Below are positions 1-15,968 of a stretch of 64,000 nucleotides of DNA, in pieces. The notes under the pieces were generated by a model, which saw only the letters and a program-made list of their open reading frames with translations, searched no databases and had not been told where the DNA came from. The position numbers and the translations under genes are program-made. Origin of the DNA: Yersinia bercovieri ATCC 43970 (lineage in GTDB: Bacteria; Pseudomonadota; Gammaproteobacteria; Enterobacterales; Enterobacteriaceae); contig NZ_CP054044.1 in assembly GCF_013282745.1 (NCBI RefSeq), forward strand, positions 2,976,001 to 3,040,000. Reading direction: 5' to 3'. Position 1 is the stretch's first letter. Each line of letters opens with the position of its first letter.

Positions 1-161
1 CAGTGAAAATTAGAGAAGAGTATTTTAATACTAGAAATAGTAGTTGGATTCCTCTATTCCCACCAAATGAACCGGGTGTATATTTTATGGAGTGTAAATT
101 GCTCCAATCTGGTAAAGTGATAAGTACAACTAATGTTGAGTTAAGTGTCGCATCTAATTAG
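1..161 (+). CDS. 3' end of an unidentified O-antigen cluster gene (partial)
   Basis: An open frame enters from the left edge and ends at TAG 159-161, giving about 52 residues. It stops 18 bp before gmd in the same direction, so it belongs to the same transcription unit. The visible tail (SSWIPLFPPNEPGVYFMEC and following residues) looks like a beta-strand-rich C-terminal domain. It could be the carbohydrate-binding end of Wzt, the ATPase subunit of an ABC-type O-antigen exporter, because D-rhamnan clusters commonly place wzm-wzt beside gmd/rmd. That identity is inference from context; no ATPase motif lies in the visible part. The base composition is AT-rich like the genes that follow. Confidence 0.6.
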   Translation, partial: VKIREEYFNTRNSSWIPLFPPNEPGVYFMECKLLQSGKVISTTNVELSVASN

Positions 162-1210
<1,049 letters not shown>

Positions 1211-1211
<1 letters not shown>

Positions 1212-2107
1212 TGGTAATGAATGGCAAGCGTGCCCTGATCACCGGTATCCAGGGATTTACGGGCCATTACATGGCAGTGGAATTATCCGCTGCTGGTTAC
1301 CGGGTGTTTGGTTTAGGCTCACAGCCATCAAATGAACCTGATTATTTTGAAGTAGATTTACTTGATGCTAACAGACTTACTTCTATCATTGAGCAGGTGA
1401 GACCTCATTTTGTTGTTCACCTTGCTGCCATTGCATTTGTCGGACATGGCGATCCAGGCGCTTTTTATGATGTTAATGTTGTTGGTACCAGGAATTTATT
1501 AGCCGCGTTGAATAGGATTTCCGACACTATAGACGCAGTTTTACTTGCCAGCAGTGCTAATGTTTATGGTAACACCCAAGCTGGCATGTTGAGTGAAACA
1601 GCCGTGGTAAATCCTGCTAATGATTATGCCGTCAGCAAGTTAGCCATGGAGTATATGGCTAAATTATGGTCTGATAAATTACCCATTATCATTGTTCGTC
1701 CCTTTAACTATACTGGTGTTGGGCAATCAGATAATTTCTTACTGCCTAAAATAGTTTCTCACTTCAAACGTAAAGCCGATCAAATAGAGTTAGGAAATTT
1801 AGATGTATGGCGCGACTTTACGGATGTTAGGGCATTAGCAAAAGCATATTTAGGTCTATTAGCAGCCAAACCTATTGGCGAGATTGTTAACGTCTGTTCT
1901 GGTCGGGCCTATTCATTACGTGAAGTGATTAGCCTATGTGAAGAAATAACCTCGCATAACCTAGCTATTCATGTTAATCCAGCCTTTGTTCGTGCTAATG
2001 AAGTAAAAATACTATGTGGTGATGCGAGTAAATTACAAAGCATTATTGATGGCTGGGATACGCCACCATTAGAACAAACACTACGTTGGATGCTGGAAAA
2101 TAAATAA
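1211..2107 (+). CDS. rmd: GDP-6-deoxy-D-mannose reductase (NAD-dependent SDR)
   Basis: A short-chain dehydrogenase/reductase of 298 residues with the glycine motif GIQGFTGHYMA near the N terminus and a YAVSKLAMEY YxxxK catalytic motif near residue 140. Placed directly after gmd, it most likely reduces the 4-keto group of GDP-4-keto-6-deoxymannose to give GDP-D-rhamnose. Stereochemically different reductases that make GDP-6-deoxy-talose or GDP-fucose cannot be excluded from sequence reading alone. An alternative ATG six bases downstream would remove only two residues. The stop codon overlaps the next gene's ATG (TAATG), continuing the compact operon. Confidence 0.82.
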
Positions 2108-3240
2108 TGAAAGTAGTTTTTTCTACTGACTCTATTAAATATCCGCTGACCGGTATTGGTCGCTATACATATGAGTTAGCCCGAGAGTTGCAAAATAATG
2201 ATGACATCTCAGAACTCCTATTTTTACAGGGTGGAAAAATATCCCGTGATTTACCAATTGTTAAGACTGAGTCGAGTGTTGCTTCAGGGTTAAAAACCGC
2301 GGTAAAAAATAGTGCAATTGGGATTGAGCTGTATCACCTTTCTGCGACGTGGTTAAAAAGCATGGCATTAAGCTCTTATAAGGATTCTGTTTACCATAGC
2401 ACCAATTTTTATTTACCCCCTCGAGTTGATAATGCTGTCGCAACTTTCCACGATCTTTCGATTTTTAAGTGGCCACAGTGTCACCCTCAAAATCGTGTGC
2501 AATATATGAAAAAAGAGTTATTACTCACACTAAAAAGGGCGAAAGTCTTAATTACTGACTCTGAATTTACCCGTAAAGAGTTAGCCGAGTATTTTGATTA
2601 TCCTATAGAAAAAATTGTCTCAGCACCCTTAGCTAGTAATAAGGATTTTTATCCTCGCGATGATGTAATCTTGCAAAAATTAATGACAAAGTTAGGGCTC
2701 ACTGTCGGTCAATATACGCTGTTTACTGGAACCATTGAGCCAAGAAAGAATATTGCAACGTTGCTCGATGCCTATGAACGTCTTCCTCAAGAAATACGTA
2801 CTTTCTATCCGTTGGTTATCTGTGGTTTTCCTGGTTGGAATAGTGAAGCGTTACATCGCCGTTTTGAATTAGCCACACAACAAGGCTGGCTATTATACCT
2901 TGGTTATTTAAGTTCGGATGATCTTCCTTTGCTTTTTTCTGGCGCAAGGACGTTTCTATTTCCTTCATTATATGAGGGGTTTGGCTTACCTGTTCTTGAG
3001 GCTATGGCATCAGGTGTCCCCGTTGTTTGCTCAAATGCAGCTTCATTGCCTGAGGTTCTAGGTGAGTCAGGTTTGATGTGCGATGCTTTGGATGTAGAGG
3101 GGCTAACTGCTGCTATCATTAAAAGTCTGGAAGATGAAAATTGGCGAAATAATGCAATAGCTGCTGGACTCTCCAGAGCTAATACCTTCTCCTGGAAGCG
3201 GTGTGCTCAGGAAACAATAAAAGCCTATCGACAGGTATAA
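2107..3240 (+). CDS. GT4-family glycosyltransferase, O-antigen assembly
   Basis: A 377-residue GT-B glycosyltransferase. The N-terminal half begins MKVVFSTDSIKYPLTGIGRY, with the glycine loop usual for acceptor-domain entry. The C-terminal half carries LFTGTIEPRKN and the donor-site EX7E motif in PSLYEGFGLPVLEAMASG near residue 300, characteristic of retaining GT4 enzymes such as mannosyl- and rhamnosyltransferases. With gmd and rmd immediately upstream, GDP-D-rhamnose or GDP-mannose is the probable donor, but linkage and acceptor cannot be read from sequence. The gene overlaps rmd by 1 nt. It is AT-rich like the rest of the cluster, consistent with horizontally acquired O-antigen DNA. Confidence 0.88.
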   Translation: MKVVFSTDSIKYPLTGIGRYTYELARELQNNDDISELLFLQGGKISRDLPIVKTESSVASGLKTAVKNSAIGIELYHLSATWLKSMALSSYKDSVYHSTNFYLPPRVDNAVATFHDLSIFKWPQCHPQNRVQYMKKELLLTLKRAKVLITDSEFTRKELAEYFDYPIEKIVSAPLASNKDFYPRDDVILQKLMTKLGLTVGQYTLFTGTIEPRKNIATLLDAYERLPQEIRTFYPLVICGFPGWNSEALHRRFELATQQGWLLYLGYLSSDDLPLLFSGARTFLFPSLYEGFGLPVLEAMASGVPVVCSNAASLPEVLGESGLMCDALDVEGLTAAIIKSLEDENWRNNAIAAGLSRANTFSWKRCAQETIKAYRQV

Positions 3241-3247
3241 TAATATA

Positions 3248-4368
3248 ATGCTAAAAATACTGCATTTTTATAAAACTTATTACCCTGACTCATTCGGTGG
3301 CATTGAACAGGTTATTTTTCAGTTATGCGAGGGGGGGCGCGTAGAGGTATTGACTCTACAGTACTCTCTTTAAGTAAACGAGGTAGTATTATAAATAAAA
3401 AGATAGGTTCACATAGCGTATATTGTTCCCCAATTAATCTTGAGCTCGCTTCTACACCTTTCTCATTTCAAGCATTGAAAGATTTTAAAAAATTAGCTAA
3501 TCAAGCTGATATTATTCATTATCATTTTCCATTCCCTTTTATGGACATGGTCCATTTTTTGTCGGGAATAAAAAAGCCTACTGTTGTTAGTTATCATTCT
3601 GATATTGTAAAGCAGAAGAACATGTTAAAAATATACACGCCATTAATGAATGGATTTCTTAATGATGTATCACATATTGTTGCTGCTTCACCTAATTATG
3701 TTGCGACTAGTATTACATTGAAGAAATTTGTTCATAAAGTAAGTGTTATTCCCTATGGTCTCGATGAGAAGTCCTATCCTGTTCCAACACTTGAACGCCT
3801 TGACTGTTGGAAGAATAAAATCGGCCCGCGTTTTTTCTTATTTATCGGTGCTTTCCGCTATTATAAAGGCTTGCATATACTTATCGAAGCTGCAAAAAAC
3901 TCAACTTATCCGATTGTTATTGTCGGTGCAGGCCCTATCGAGTCTGAATTAAAACACCAGGCTGAAGAGTTGAAAATTGAGAATATTCATTTCCTGGGAG
4001 CTGTTTCTGATGAAGATAAAGCCGCTCTTTTAACGCTTTGTTATGCAGTGGTTTTCCCCTCTCATTTACGTTCAGAAGCCTTTGGTATTACCTTATTAGA
4101 GGGCGCGATGTATGGAAAACCTTTAATTTCAAGTGAAATAGGAACAGGTACGACATTTATTAATATTGATCAACAAACGGGGTTAGTTGTACCACCATCA
4201 GATTATAAAGCACTAAGAGTTGCAATGGATAACTTATGGAATAATATTGAACTCTCTGCAGAGTTTGGCCGCAATTCACGAGCTCGCTACTTAGATTATT
4301 TTGTTTCTGAGAAAATGGTTTCAAGTTATATAGACTTATATAATAATCTTATTGAAAATAATACTTAA
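3248..4368 (+). pseudogene. GT4-family mannosyltransferase-like gene interrupted by a frameshift at a G7 tract
   Basis: Translation from ATG 3248 gives MLKILHFYKTYYPDSFGG..IEQVIFQLCEGG, a typical GT4 N terminus, and then runs to a stop in the wrong frame shortly after the seven-G run at 3331-3337. The rest of the enzyme (ARRGIDSTVLSLSKRG and on to 4368) lies in the -1 frame. It includes GAFRYYKGLHIL and the EX7E motif in SEAFGITLLEGAM. One more G (a G8 tract) would join the halves into one full-length protein of about 373 residues. A downstream ATG at 3325 would give a 347-residue product lacking the first glycine-rich loop. Possible readings are phase variation at the homopolymer, slippage on the G GGG GGG heptamer, a true null allele or a sequencing error; reading alone cannot decide. 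Confidence 0.85.
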
Positions 4369-4610
4369 TTACAATGTCGCTCTGGTTTTATAAGGTTTTA
4401 CTTTATTTAATAGTGTAATATTCATTCAACTCTTCTTGTTAATCATTAGTAAATGAAATAGTTGCTGATATTTTATGCCTGTAATCAGGCACATTACTGA
4501 TGTAAACTTTAGAGTAGATAAATGAATAATGAGTAATCTCAGCTTATTTTTTAAGTGTGCACAATTAATCTAACCAGATTTAGCTGGTTAAAGTTGAAGA
4601 GGTCATAGCA

Positions 4611-5501
4611 ATGAAGTCTTTGAAAGCAGTCATTCCTGTTGCCGGGCTTGGCACCCGCATGTTGCCCGCGACTAAGGCGATCCCAAAGGAAATGCTGCCA
4701 GTGGTCGATAAACCCCTGATTCAATATATCGTGAACGAATGCGTTGCTGCTGGCGTGAAAGAGATTGTGTTGGTAAGCCACTCCTCTAAAAATGCGATAG
4801 AAAACCATTTTGATACCTCATTTGAGTTGGAGGCGGCACTGGAGTCACGGGTTAAGCGGCAGCTCTTGAAAGAGATTAAAAATATCTGCCCGCCGGATGT
4901 CACTATCATGCAAGTGCGTCAGGGCCATGCCAAAGGGCTGGGGCATGCTGTGCTCTGCGCGCAACCGATGGTGGGTGATAACCCATTTATTGTGCTGCTG
5001 CCCGATGTGCTACTTGATGATTCAACAGCTGATTTATCTAAAGAAAACCTTGCTAGCATGATTAAGCGCTTCGAGGAGACCGGGCGTAGTCAAATCATGG
5101 TAGAGCCGGTGCCGAAAGCGGATGTCTCCAAGTACGGTATTGCGGATTGCGGCCATGTTGATTTGGCACCGGGCGAGAGCACCCTAATGACAGCAGTCGT
5201 CGAGAAACCTTCAGTCGCTGAAGCGCCATCCAACCTTGCAGTGGTTGGGCGCTATGTCTTGTCTAAGGATATCTGGCCACTGTTGAAAAAAACCCCACGT
5301 GGTGCGGGTGATGAAATTCAGCTGACTGATGCCATTGCGATGCTAATGGAGCAGGAGCCGGTTGAGGCCTTCCATATGACCGGTAAATCGCACGATTGCG
5401 GTGACAAGTTGGGTTATATGAAAGCTTTTGTCACTTATGGCGTCCGTCATAATACCGAGGGTGAGAATTTTACCGCCTGGCTAAAACAGCAAATCAACTA
5501 A
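4611..5501 (+). CDS. galU: UTP-glucose-1-phosphate uridylyltransferase (GalU type)
   Basis: Makes UDP-glucose from UTP and glucose-1-phosphate for LPS core, O-antigen precursors and osmoprotectants. The 296-residue protein has the nucleotidyltransferase motif [20 protein letters not shown], the conserved [12 protein letters not shown] segment, and [14 protein letters not shown], which matches the active GalU subfamily rather than GalF. It is preceded by 242 bp of AT-rich sequence after the last glycosyltransferase, so it probably has its own promoter. A GAAGAGG ribosome site lies about 8-14 bp upstream. A second paralogue follows directly; the pair share most of their length. Whether another galU exists elsewhere in the genome cannot be seen here. 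Confidence 0.9.
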   Translation: MKSLKAVIPVAGLGTRMLPATKAIPKEMLPVVDKPLIQYIVNECVAAGVKEIVLVSHSSKNAIENHFDTSFELEAALESRVKRQLLKEIKNICPPDVTIMQVRQGHAKGLGHAVLCAQPMVGDNPFIVLLPDVLLDDSTADLSKENLASMIKRFEETGRSQIMVEPVPKADVSKYGIADCGHVDLAPGESTLMTAVVEKPSVAEAPSNLAVVGRYVLSKDIWPLLKKTPRGAGDEIQLTDAIAMLMEQEPVEAFHMTGKSHDCGDKLGYMKAFVTYGVRHNTEGENFTAWLKQQIN

Positions 5502-5565
5502 CTTCGGCTTAGTGGCTGAAGAGGTAAATATTTTAAGTTCGTCTCAAGAGATCAGCAGGTTAATG

Positions 5566-6459
5566 ATGACCAAATTGAAAGCAGTGATCCCAGTAGCAGG
5601 TTTAGGCATGAGAATGCTTCCAGCCACCAAAGCCATTCCAAAAGAAATGCTGCCTATTGTTGATAAGCCCTTGATTCAATATGTGGTTAATGAATGCGTT
5701 GCTGCTGGTATTAAAGAGATCATTCTGATAACCCATTCGTCAAAGAATGCGGTAGAAAACCATTTCGACACCTCTTATGAACTGGAAGCCATGTTAGAGG
5801 CTCGCGTTAAGCGCCAGTTATTGGATGAAGTGCAATCTATCTGCCCGTCAGGGGTGACCATCATGCACATCCGGCAAGGCCACCCTGAAGGTTTGGGTCA
5901 TGCCGTGTTATGTGCCAAACCGCTGGTGGGGGATGCGCCATTTGCGGTATTGCTGCCGGATGTTCTGATTGATGACGCAAAATCAGATTTGACCCGAGAC
6001 AATCTTGCTCAATTGGTCAAGCGCTTCGAAGAGAGCGGAACTAGCCAGGTCTTGGTGCATTCGGTCGAACCCGAGGCGTTATCGAACTATTCGGTTATCT
6101 CTTGTGAGAAAACTGAACTAGCACCCGGTGAGAGCAGCCGAATTAAAGCCATGGTCGAGAAGCCGCAAAGCCCGGTGGACCTGCAATCAAATCTCTCTGC
6201 CGTTGGGCGCTATGTGCTGTCTGCGAACATTTGGCCGCAGTTGGAAAAAACCAAACCAGGTGCCTGGGGCCGTATCCAACTGACCGATGCCATTGATGCA
6301 CTAGCAGAAGAAGAGCCAGTTGATGCCGTTGCCTTGACTGGGCAATCTTACAATTGCGGTGAGAAACTCGGTTATATGCAGGCGTATGTTGCTTATGGTT
6401 TACGCCATCCACAACAAGGGGTGGAGTTTAAAGCCTGGTTGAAAGATTTTGTGGCATGA
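5566..6459 (+). CDS. galF: GalF, UDP-glucose pyrophosphorylase paralogue
   Basis: The frame is open from 5512, but ATG 5566 ([20 protein letters not shown]) gives 297 residues, the same length and N terminus as E. coli GalF, and has AGCAGG at suitable spacing. It differs from the upstream GalU at diagnostic positions: GLGM instead of GLGT in the nucleotide loop and [13 protein letters not shown] instead of [12 protein letters not shown]. Those changes mark the GalF subfamily, which is weakly active or regulatory towards GalU in E. coli. galF bordering the O-antigen cluster with gnd beyond it is the usual enterobacterial arrangement. A terminator hairpin follows at 6490-6520. Confidence 0.9.
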   Translation: MTKLKAVIPVAGLGMRMLPATKAIPKEMLPIVDKPLIQYVVNECVAAGIKEIILITHSSKNAVENHFDTSYELEAMLEARVKRQLLDEVQSICPSGVTIMHIRQGHPEGLGHAVLCAKPLVGDAPFAVLLPDVLIDDAKSDLTRDNLAQLVKRFEESGTSQVLVHSVEPEALSNYSVISCEKTELAPGESSRIKAMVEKPQSPVDLQSNLSAVGRYVLSANIWPQLEKTKPGAWGRIQLTDAIDALAEEEPVDAVALTGQSYNCGEKLGYMQAYVAYGLRHPQQGVEFKAWLKDFVA

Positions 6460-6489
6460 GTCAAATTTGAGATATGAGTTAGGCCGATG

Positions 6490-6520
6490 AAAAGCAATCC
6501 ATGGGGTTGCTTTTTTGTTT
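6490..6520 (+). terminator. Rho-independent terminator after galF
   Basis: AAAGCAA at 6491-6497 pairs with TTGCTTT at 6507-6513, followed by a T-rich run. It lies 30 bp after the galF stop and ends the O-antigen/gal unit. The 205 bp from here to gnd hold a second hairpin at about 6670-6697 (cctgtt..ggcc..ggcc..aacagg) just before the gnd ribosome site, which may influence gnd translation. Confidence 0.8.
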
Positions 6521-6725
6521 TGATTTACCCGCCCTAAATAGCGTTACATTACCTGTCTGTACTGGCGAAGCAAACGTATGCGCACAGCAACTGGTCAGTT
6601 GTGCTATCTATCGCACCAATCACTACCCAGCGGGCATAATCCTGAGTTAACATGTTTCCCACATCAAAAACCTGTTGGCCTCAAGGCCGGTAACAGGTGT
6701 CATCCTTCAGACAGGAGTTCTTTTA

Positions 6726-8135
6726 ATGTCCAAACAACAGATTGGCGTTGTCGGTATGGCGGTGATGGGCCGTAACCTGGCGCTCAACATCGAAAGCCGT
6801 GGCTATTCCGTCTCTATCTTCAACCGTTCATCAGACAAAACCGACGAAGTGGTTGCTGAAAATCCAGGCAAAAACCTGGTGCCGAGTTACACCGTTGAAG
6901 AGTTTGTTGATTCACTGGAAAAACCACGCCGCATCCTGCTGATGGTGAAAGCGGGTGAAGCTACTGACAAAACTATCGCTTCACTGACGCCGCACCTTGA
7001 TAAAGGTGACATTCTGATTGATGGTGGTAATACCTATTACAAAGACACCATCCGTCGTAATCGCGAACTTTCTGCACAAGGTTTCAACTTTATCGGTACT
7101 GGTGTTTCCGGTGGCGAAGAGGGTGCATTGAAAGGCCCTTCCATCATGCCTGGTGGCCAGAAAGAAGCTTACGAATTGGTTGCACCTATTCTTGAGAAAA
7201 TTGCGGCCCGTGCAGATGACGGTGAAGCATGTGTGGCTTATATCGGTGCAGACGGTGCTGGTCATTACGTGAAAATGGTTCACAACGGTATCGAATATGG
7301 CGACATGCAGCTGATCGCGGAAGCTTACTCTTTGTTGAAGCAGTCACTGGGCCTGAGCAACGAAGAGCTGGCAAGCACTTTCGCTGAATGGAACAAAGGT
7401 GAGCTGAACAGCTACCTGATTGATATCACGAAAGATATCTTTACCAAGAAAGACGAGGCTGGCATCTATCTGGTCGACGTGATTCTGGATGAAGCTGCAA
7501 ATAAAGGCACCGGTAAATGGACCAGCCAAAGTTCACTGGACTTAGGCGAGCCACTGACACTGATCACTGAATCTGTGTTTGCCCGCTATTTGTCTTCCCT
7601 GAAAGATCAGCGTGTTGCGGCATCTAAAGTGCTGACTGGCCCGAAAGTGCAGCCTTTTGTGGGTGATAAAGCTGAATTTATCGAAAAAATCCGTCGTGCG
7701 CTGTATTTGGGGAAAATCGTCTCTTACGCGCAAGGTTTCTCTCAGTTGAAAGCGGCATCTGACGAAAATAACTGGGATCTGCATTACGGTGAAATCGCCA
7801 AGATCTTCCGCGCAGGATGTATTATCCGCGCTCAGTTCTTGCAAAAAATCACTGATGCATATGCAGAAAATCCGAAAATCGCTAACCTGCTGTTGGCTCC
7901 ATACTTTAAGCAAATCGCTGATGAGTACCAGCAAGCGCTGCGTGATGTTGTGTCTTATGCGGTACAAAATGGTATCCCAACACCAACGTTCTCTGCTGCG
8001 ATTAACTACTACGATAGCTACCGTTCAGCCGTGCTGCCCGCTAACCTGATTCAGGCGCAGCGCGATTATTTTGGTGCGCATACTTATAAACGTACTGATA
8101 AAGATGGCGTATTCCATACTGAGTGGATGGAGTAA
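6726..8135 (+). CDS. gnd: 6-phosphogluconate dehydrogenase, decarboxylating
   Basis: Oxidises 6-phosphogluconate to ribulose-5-phosphate and CO2 with NADP in the pentose phosphate pathway. ATG 6726 ([20 protein letters not shown]) gives 469 residues, one more than E. coli Gnd, and follows an AGGAG site at 6714-6718; the open frame upstream of it is not needed. The Rossmann motif [14 protein letters not shown], the substrate-binding [11 protein letters not shown] block and the [13 protein letters not shown] segment with the catalytic lysine are all present. It sits between galF and the convergent his operon as in E. coli and Salmonella. The leader contains a GC-rich hairpin close to the ribosome site. 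Confidence 0.98.
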   Translation: MSKQQIGVVGMAVMGRNLALNIESRGYSVSIFNRSSDKTDEVVAENPGKNLVPSYTVEEFVDSLEKPRRILLMVKAGEATDKTIASLTPHLDKGDILIDGGNTYYKDTIRRNRELSAQGFNFIGTGVSGGEEGALKGPSIMPGGQKEAYELVAPILEKIAARADDGEACVAYIGADGAGHYVKMVHNGIEYGDMQLIAEAYSLLKQSLGLSNEELASTFAEWNKGELNSYLIDITKDIFTKKDEAGIYLVDVILDEAANKGTGKWTSQSSLDLGEPLTLITESVFARYLSSLKDQRVAASKVLTGPKVQPFVGDKAEFIEKIRRALYLGKIVSYAQGFSQLKAASDENNWDLHYGEIAKIFRAGCIIRAQFLQKITDAYAENPKIANLLLAPYFKQIADEYQQALRDVVSYAVQNGIPTPTFSAAINYYDSYRSAVLPANLIQAQRDYFGAHTYKRTDKDGVFHTEWME

Positions 8136-8208
8136 TTCATATAATGGCTACTGCGCGTTGCCATTTCGGGATTGCGTAGTGCTTGCTGATTTATAGGTTT
8201 GTCCCAAC

Positions 8209-8246
8209 AAAAACGCCCGCGATGATAAGTCGGGGCGTTTTCTTTT
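8209..8246. terminator. Bidirectional terminator between gnd and hisI
   Basis: AAAACGCCC at 8210-8218 pairs with GGGCGTTTT at 8233-8241, and both strands have a run of T after the stem. It can therefore end gnd transcription on + and his transcription on -. Just before it, 8145-8160 repeats the TGGCTACTGCGCGTT string also seen at 16806-16820, a fragment of a dispersed element. Confidence 0.85.
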
Positions 8247-8274
8247 ATCAGCAATAAAGCCACCAATAAGAAGA

Positions 8275-8882
8275 CTACTTTTCGTGGCGTTCCCGTAGAC
8301 GGCCAATGACTTTGCTGAGATCTAAATCTTGATCTTGTAATAACACTAACAAGTGATACATCAAGTCTGATGCTTCGTTGGTCAACTCTTCGCGATCATT
8401 CACCGTCGCGGCGAGGGCGGTTTCTACGCCTTCCTCCCCCACTTTTTGGGCGATTCGTTTAGTCCCGCTGGCATAGAGTTTTGCGGTATAAGAACTGGCC
8501 GGATCGGCTGACTTACGTGATGCTAGCAACTGCTCCAACTGATACAGAAAACTCCAGTCGCTGGCTGCAGGGGCGAAGCAACTGTTATTACCTAAATGAC
8601 AGGTTGGACCGATAGGATTCACCAGAATCAGCAGGGTATCATTGTCACAGTCAGGGTAGATATTCACCACGTTTAAGAAGTGACCGGAGCTTTCGCCTTT
8701 GGTCCACAAACGCTGTTTGGTCCGAGAGAAGAAGGTCACTTTAGCGGTTTCTTCTGTCACTGCCAGCGCTTCACGGTTCATATACCCCATCATCAGAACC
8801 TCACCGGACACGGCATGCTGAACGATGGCAGGCATTAGATTGTCGACTTTTTCCCAATCTAGTTGGTTAATTTGTTGTTCGG

Positions 8883-8889
<7 letters not shown>
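8275..8889 (-). CDS. hisI: HisIE: phosphoribosyl-AMP cyclohydrolase / phosphoribosyl-ATP pyrophosphatase
   Basis: A bifunctional enzyme for steps 2 and 3 of histidine synthesis, 204 residues. The N-terminal cyclohydrolase domain shows [17 protein letters not shown] and the metal-site region [15 protein letters not shown]. The C-terminal pyrophosphatase domain shows [20 protein letters not shown]. It is the last gene of the his operon and overlaps hisF by 7 nt, so the two are translationally coupled. A bidirectional terminator lies about 30 bp downstream. Confidence 0.97.
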
Positions 8890-14484
<5,595 letters not shown>

Positions 14485-14487
14485 CGG

Positions 14488-15387
14488 TTACTCCATCATT
14501 TTTTCAATCGGTAACACCAGAATGGAGCTGGCACCCAGCGCCTTCAGTTTTTCCATGGTTTCCCAGAACAGGGTTTCGCTACTGACCATGTGCATCGCGA
14601 CGCGGCTCTTATCACCGGCCAGCGGCAGAATGGTTGGGCGCTCGGCACCGGGCAGCAGGGTGATGATCTCATCCAGACGTTCGCTCGGTGCGTGCATCAT
14701 GATGTATTTGGATTCACGCGCCTGAATGACGCCCTGAATGCGGGTCATTAGACGGTCGATAAGTTCTTGTTTCTCAACAGGCATCTCGCCATCACGCTGG
14801 ATCAGGCAAGCTTTAGAGCGGTAAATCACTTCAACTTCGCGCAGGCCGTTGGCTTCCAGGGTGGCACCGGTCGAAACCAGGTCACAGATCACATCAGCCA
14901 AACCGGCACGGGGGGCGACTTCAACTGAGCCGTTCAGCAAACAAGATTTAAAGCTAACACCCTGTTTGTCGAGGTATTGTTTTAAAATGTGCGGGTAAGA
15001 GGTGGCGATACGTTTATTTTGTAAGCACTGCGGGCCGGTATACTCAGTATCCAGTGAGGCAGCCAGTGACAGGCGGCAGCCACCGAAATCGAGACGACGT
15101 AAGGTGAAGTAACGTGGATCCTCGCCCTGAGCACGGCGGCTCAGCAACTCCTCTTCCAGTACGTTCTCGCCGATAATGCCCAGATCAACCACGCCATCCA
15201 TCACCAAACCTGGGATATCGTCATCGCGTACGCGCAGAATGTCGATAGGCATGTTCTCTGCGAAAGCGATTAGACGCTGCTGCTGCAAATTGATTTTAAT
15301 CCCGCAGCGCGACAGCAGTTCATGGCAATCGTCACTTAGGCGGCCTGATTTCTGCATTGCGATACGTAAACGTGTTTTATCCAGCAT
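14488..15387 (-). CDS. hisG: ATP phosphoribosyltransferase (long form)
   Basis: First, feedback-inhibited enzyme of histidine synthesis, joining ATP and PRPP. At 299 residues it is the hexameric long form with the C-terminal regulatory domain, as in E. coli. [20 protein letters not shown], the [12 protein letters not shown] segment and the PRPP-binding loop region [13 protein letters not shown] ([16 protein letters not shown]) are visible. It is the first structural gene of the operon, preceded by the attenuator at 15443-15479 and the hisL leader peptide. Confidence 0.98.
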   Translation of the reverse strand: MLDKTRLRIAMQKSGRLSDDCHELLSRCGIKINLQQQRLIAFAENMPIDILRVRDDDIPGLVMDGVVDLGIIGENVLEEELLSRRAQGEDPRYFTLRRLDFGGCRLSLAASLDTEYTGPQCLQNKRIATSYPHILKQYLDKQGVSFKSCLLNGSVEVAPRAGLADVICDLVSTGATLEANGLREVEVIYRSKACLIQRDGEMPVEKQELIDRLMTRIQGVIQARESKYIMMHAPSERLDEIITLLPGAERPTILPLAGDKSRVAMHMVSSETLFWETMEKLKALGASSILVLPIEKMME

Positions 15388-15442
15388 GGTAATCCTCTAA
15401 CTTTTTAATAAATAGAATCTAATTTATAAAATTATGGGCAAC

Positions 15443-15479
15443 AAAAAAGCCCTCGGAAGATAATCTTCCGAGGGCTTTC
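15443..15479 (-). terminator. his operon attenuator
   Basis: A perfect 12-bp stem: GCCCTCGGAAGA at 15449-15460 pairs with TCTTCCGAGGGC at 15464-15475, with a TAA loop. On the minus strand it is followed by a six-T run. It lies between the histidine-rich leader peptide and hisG, the expected place of the attenuation terminator that forms when charged His-tRNA is plentiful. Confidence 0.95.
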
Positions 15480-15546
15480 TCTATTGCGTTCTACCGCCAC
15501 CTGGAAGATTCGTTAACCGTCTTCCAGCACACATCGGCCTGCAAGA

Positions 15547-15594
15547 CTAGTCAGGATGATGGTGATGATGGTGATTAAATTGAACGCGATTCAT
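15547..15594 (-). CDS. hisL: his operon leader peptide
   Basis: Reading the minus strand from ATG at 15594 gives a 15-residue peptide, MNRVQFN, then six consecutive histidines, then PD and a TAG stop at 15547-15549. It is the counterpart of the E. coli HisL peptide, which has seven histidines in a row. Stalling of ribosomes at the His codons when His-tRNA is scarce would prevent formation of the attenuator hairpin 70-150 bp downstream. It is too short for standard gene callers. Confidence 0.95.
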
Positions 15595-15629
15595 AATAAT
15601 TTCTCTATTTGGGCTTTTGAGAAAATCAA

Positions 15630-15660
15630 AATAGCCGTGACGTGCCATAATTTCTGTCAA
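15630..15660 (-). promoter_or_regulatory. Probable his operon promoter
   Basis: On the minus strand TTGACA (15660-15655) matches the -35 consensus. A weak -10 candidate around 15631-15636 lies 18 nt downstream. It sits about 40 bp upstream of hisL. The -35 is clear, the -10 is not, so exact placement is uncertain. Confidence 0.4.
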
Positions 15661-15910
15661 TCAACGTAAACCATCTGATGGCTAGGGCGCAACCTTTTTT
15701 TCGCTAGATGAGGTTATTTCAAGCTGGCAGGCCGCGACTGATCTGCTGTTAATCTTTTTCTTTATGGCGATTACCACTCTATTTTATGTCAGTTTAAGCA
15801 CAAAGTTGTTACGCATTGCCATTACACCGATGAATGAAATGAAAGGCATTATGTACTCAACATAATTGTTAGCGCAGGCCAACTGGCGTAGGTTATCAGT
15901 ATAGTGCTTA

Positions 15911-15949
15911 TTATCGGCGTGAGTTATCGGCATGAGTTATCGGTATAAA
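15911..15949 (+). repeat. Three tandem 13-bp units upstream of yeeZ
   Basis: The units TTATCGGCGTGAG, TTATCGGCATGAG and TTATCGGTATAAA lie end to end, ending 19 bp before the yeeZ ATG and overlapping its presumed promoter or leader. The rest of the hisL-yeeZ gap (15661-15910) is AT-rich and shows nothing else I can name. Confidence 0.85.
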
Positions 15950-15968
15950 CCGATGGAGAGCAATTAAA

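Noticed and set aside
3325..4368. Intact 347-residue glycosyltransferase starting at ATG 3325
   Set aside because: The ATG has no ribosome site and the product lacks the conserved GT4 N terminus, which is present in another frame directly upstream. Frameshift is the better reading.
8145..8190. Third copy of the family 1 palindromic repeat after gnd
   Set aside because: Only the TGGCTACTGCGCGTT string is shared with the flank of the 16829 copy; the palindromic core is absent.
15547..15594. Six-His stretch as a simple repeat
   Set aside because: It is the coding sequence of the hisL leader peptide followed by a good attenuator.
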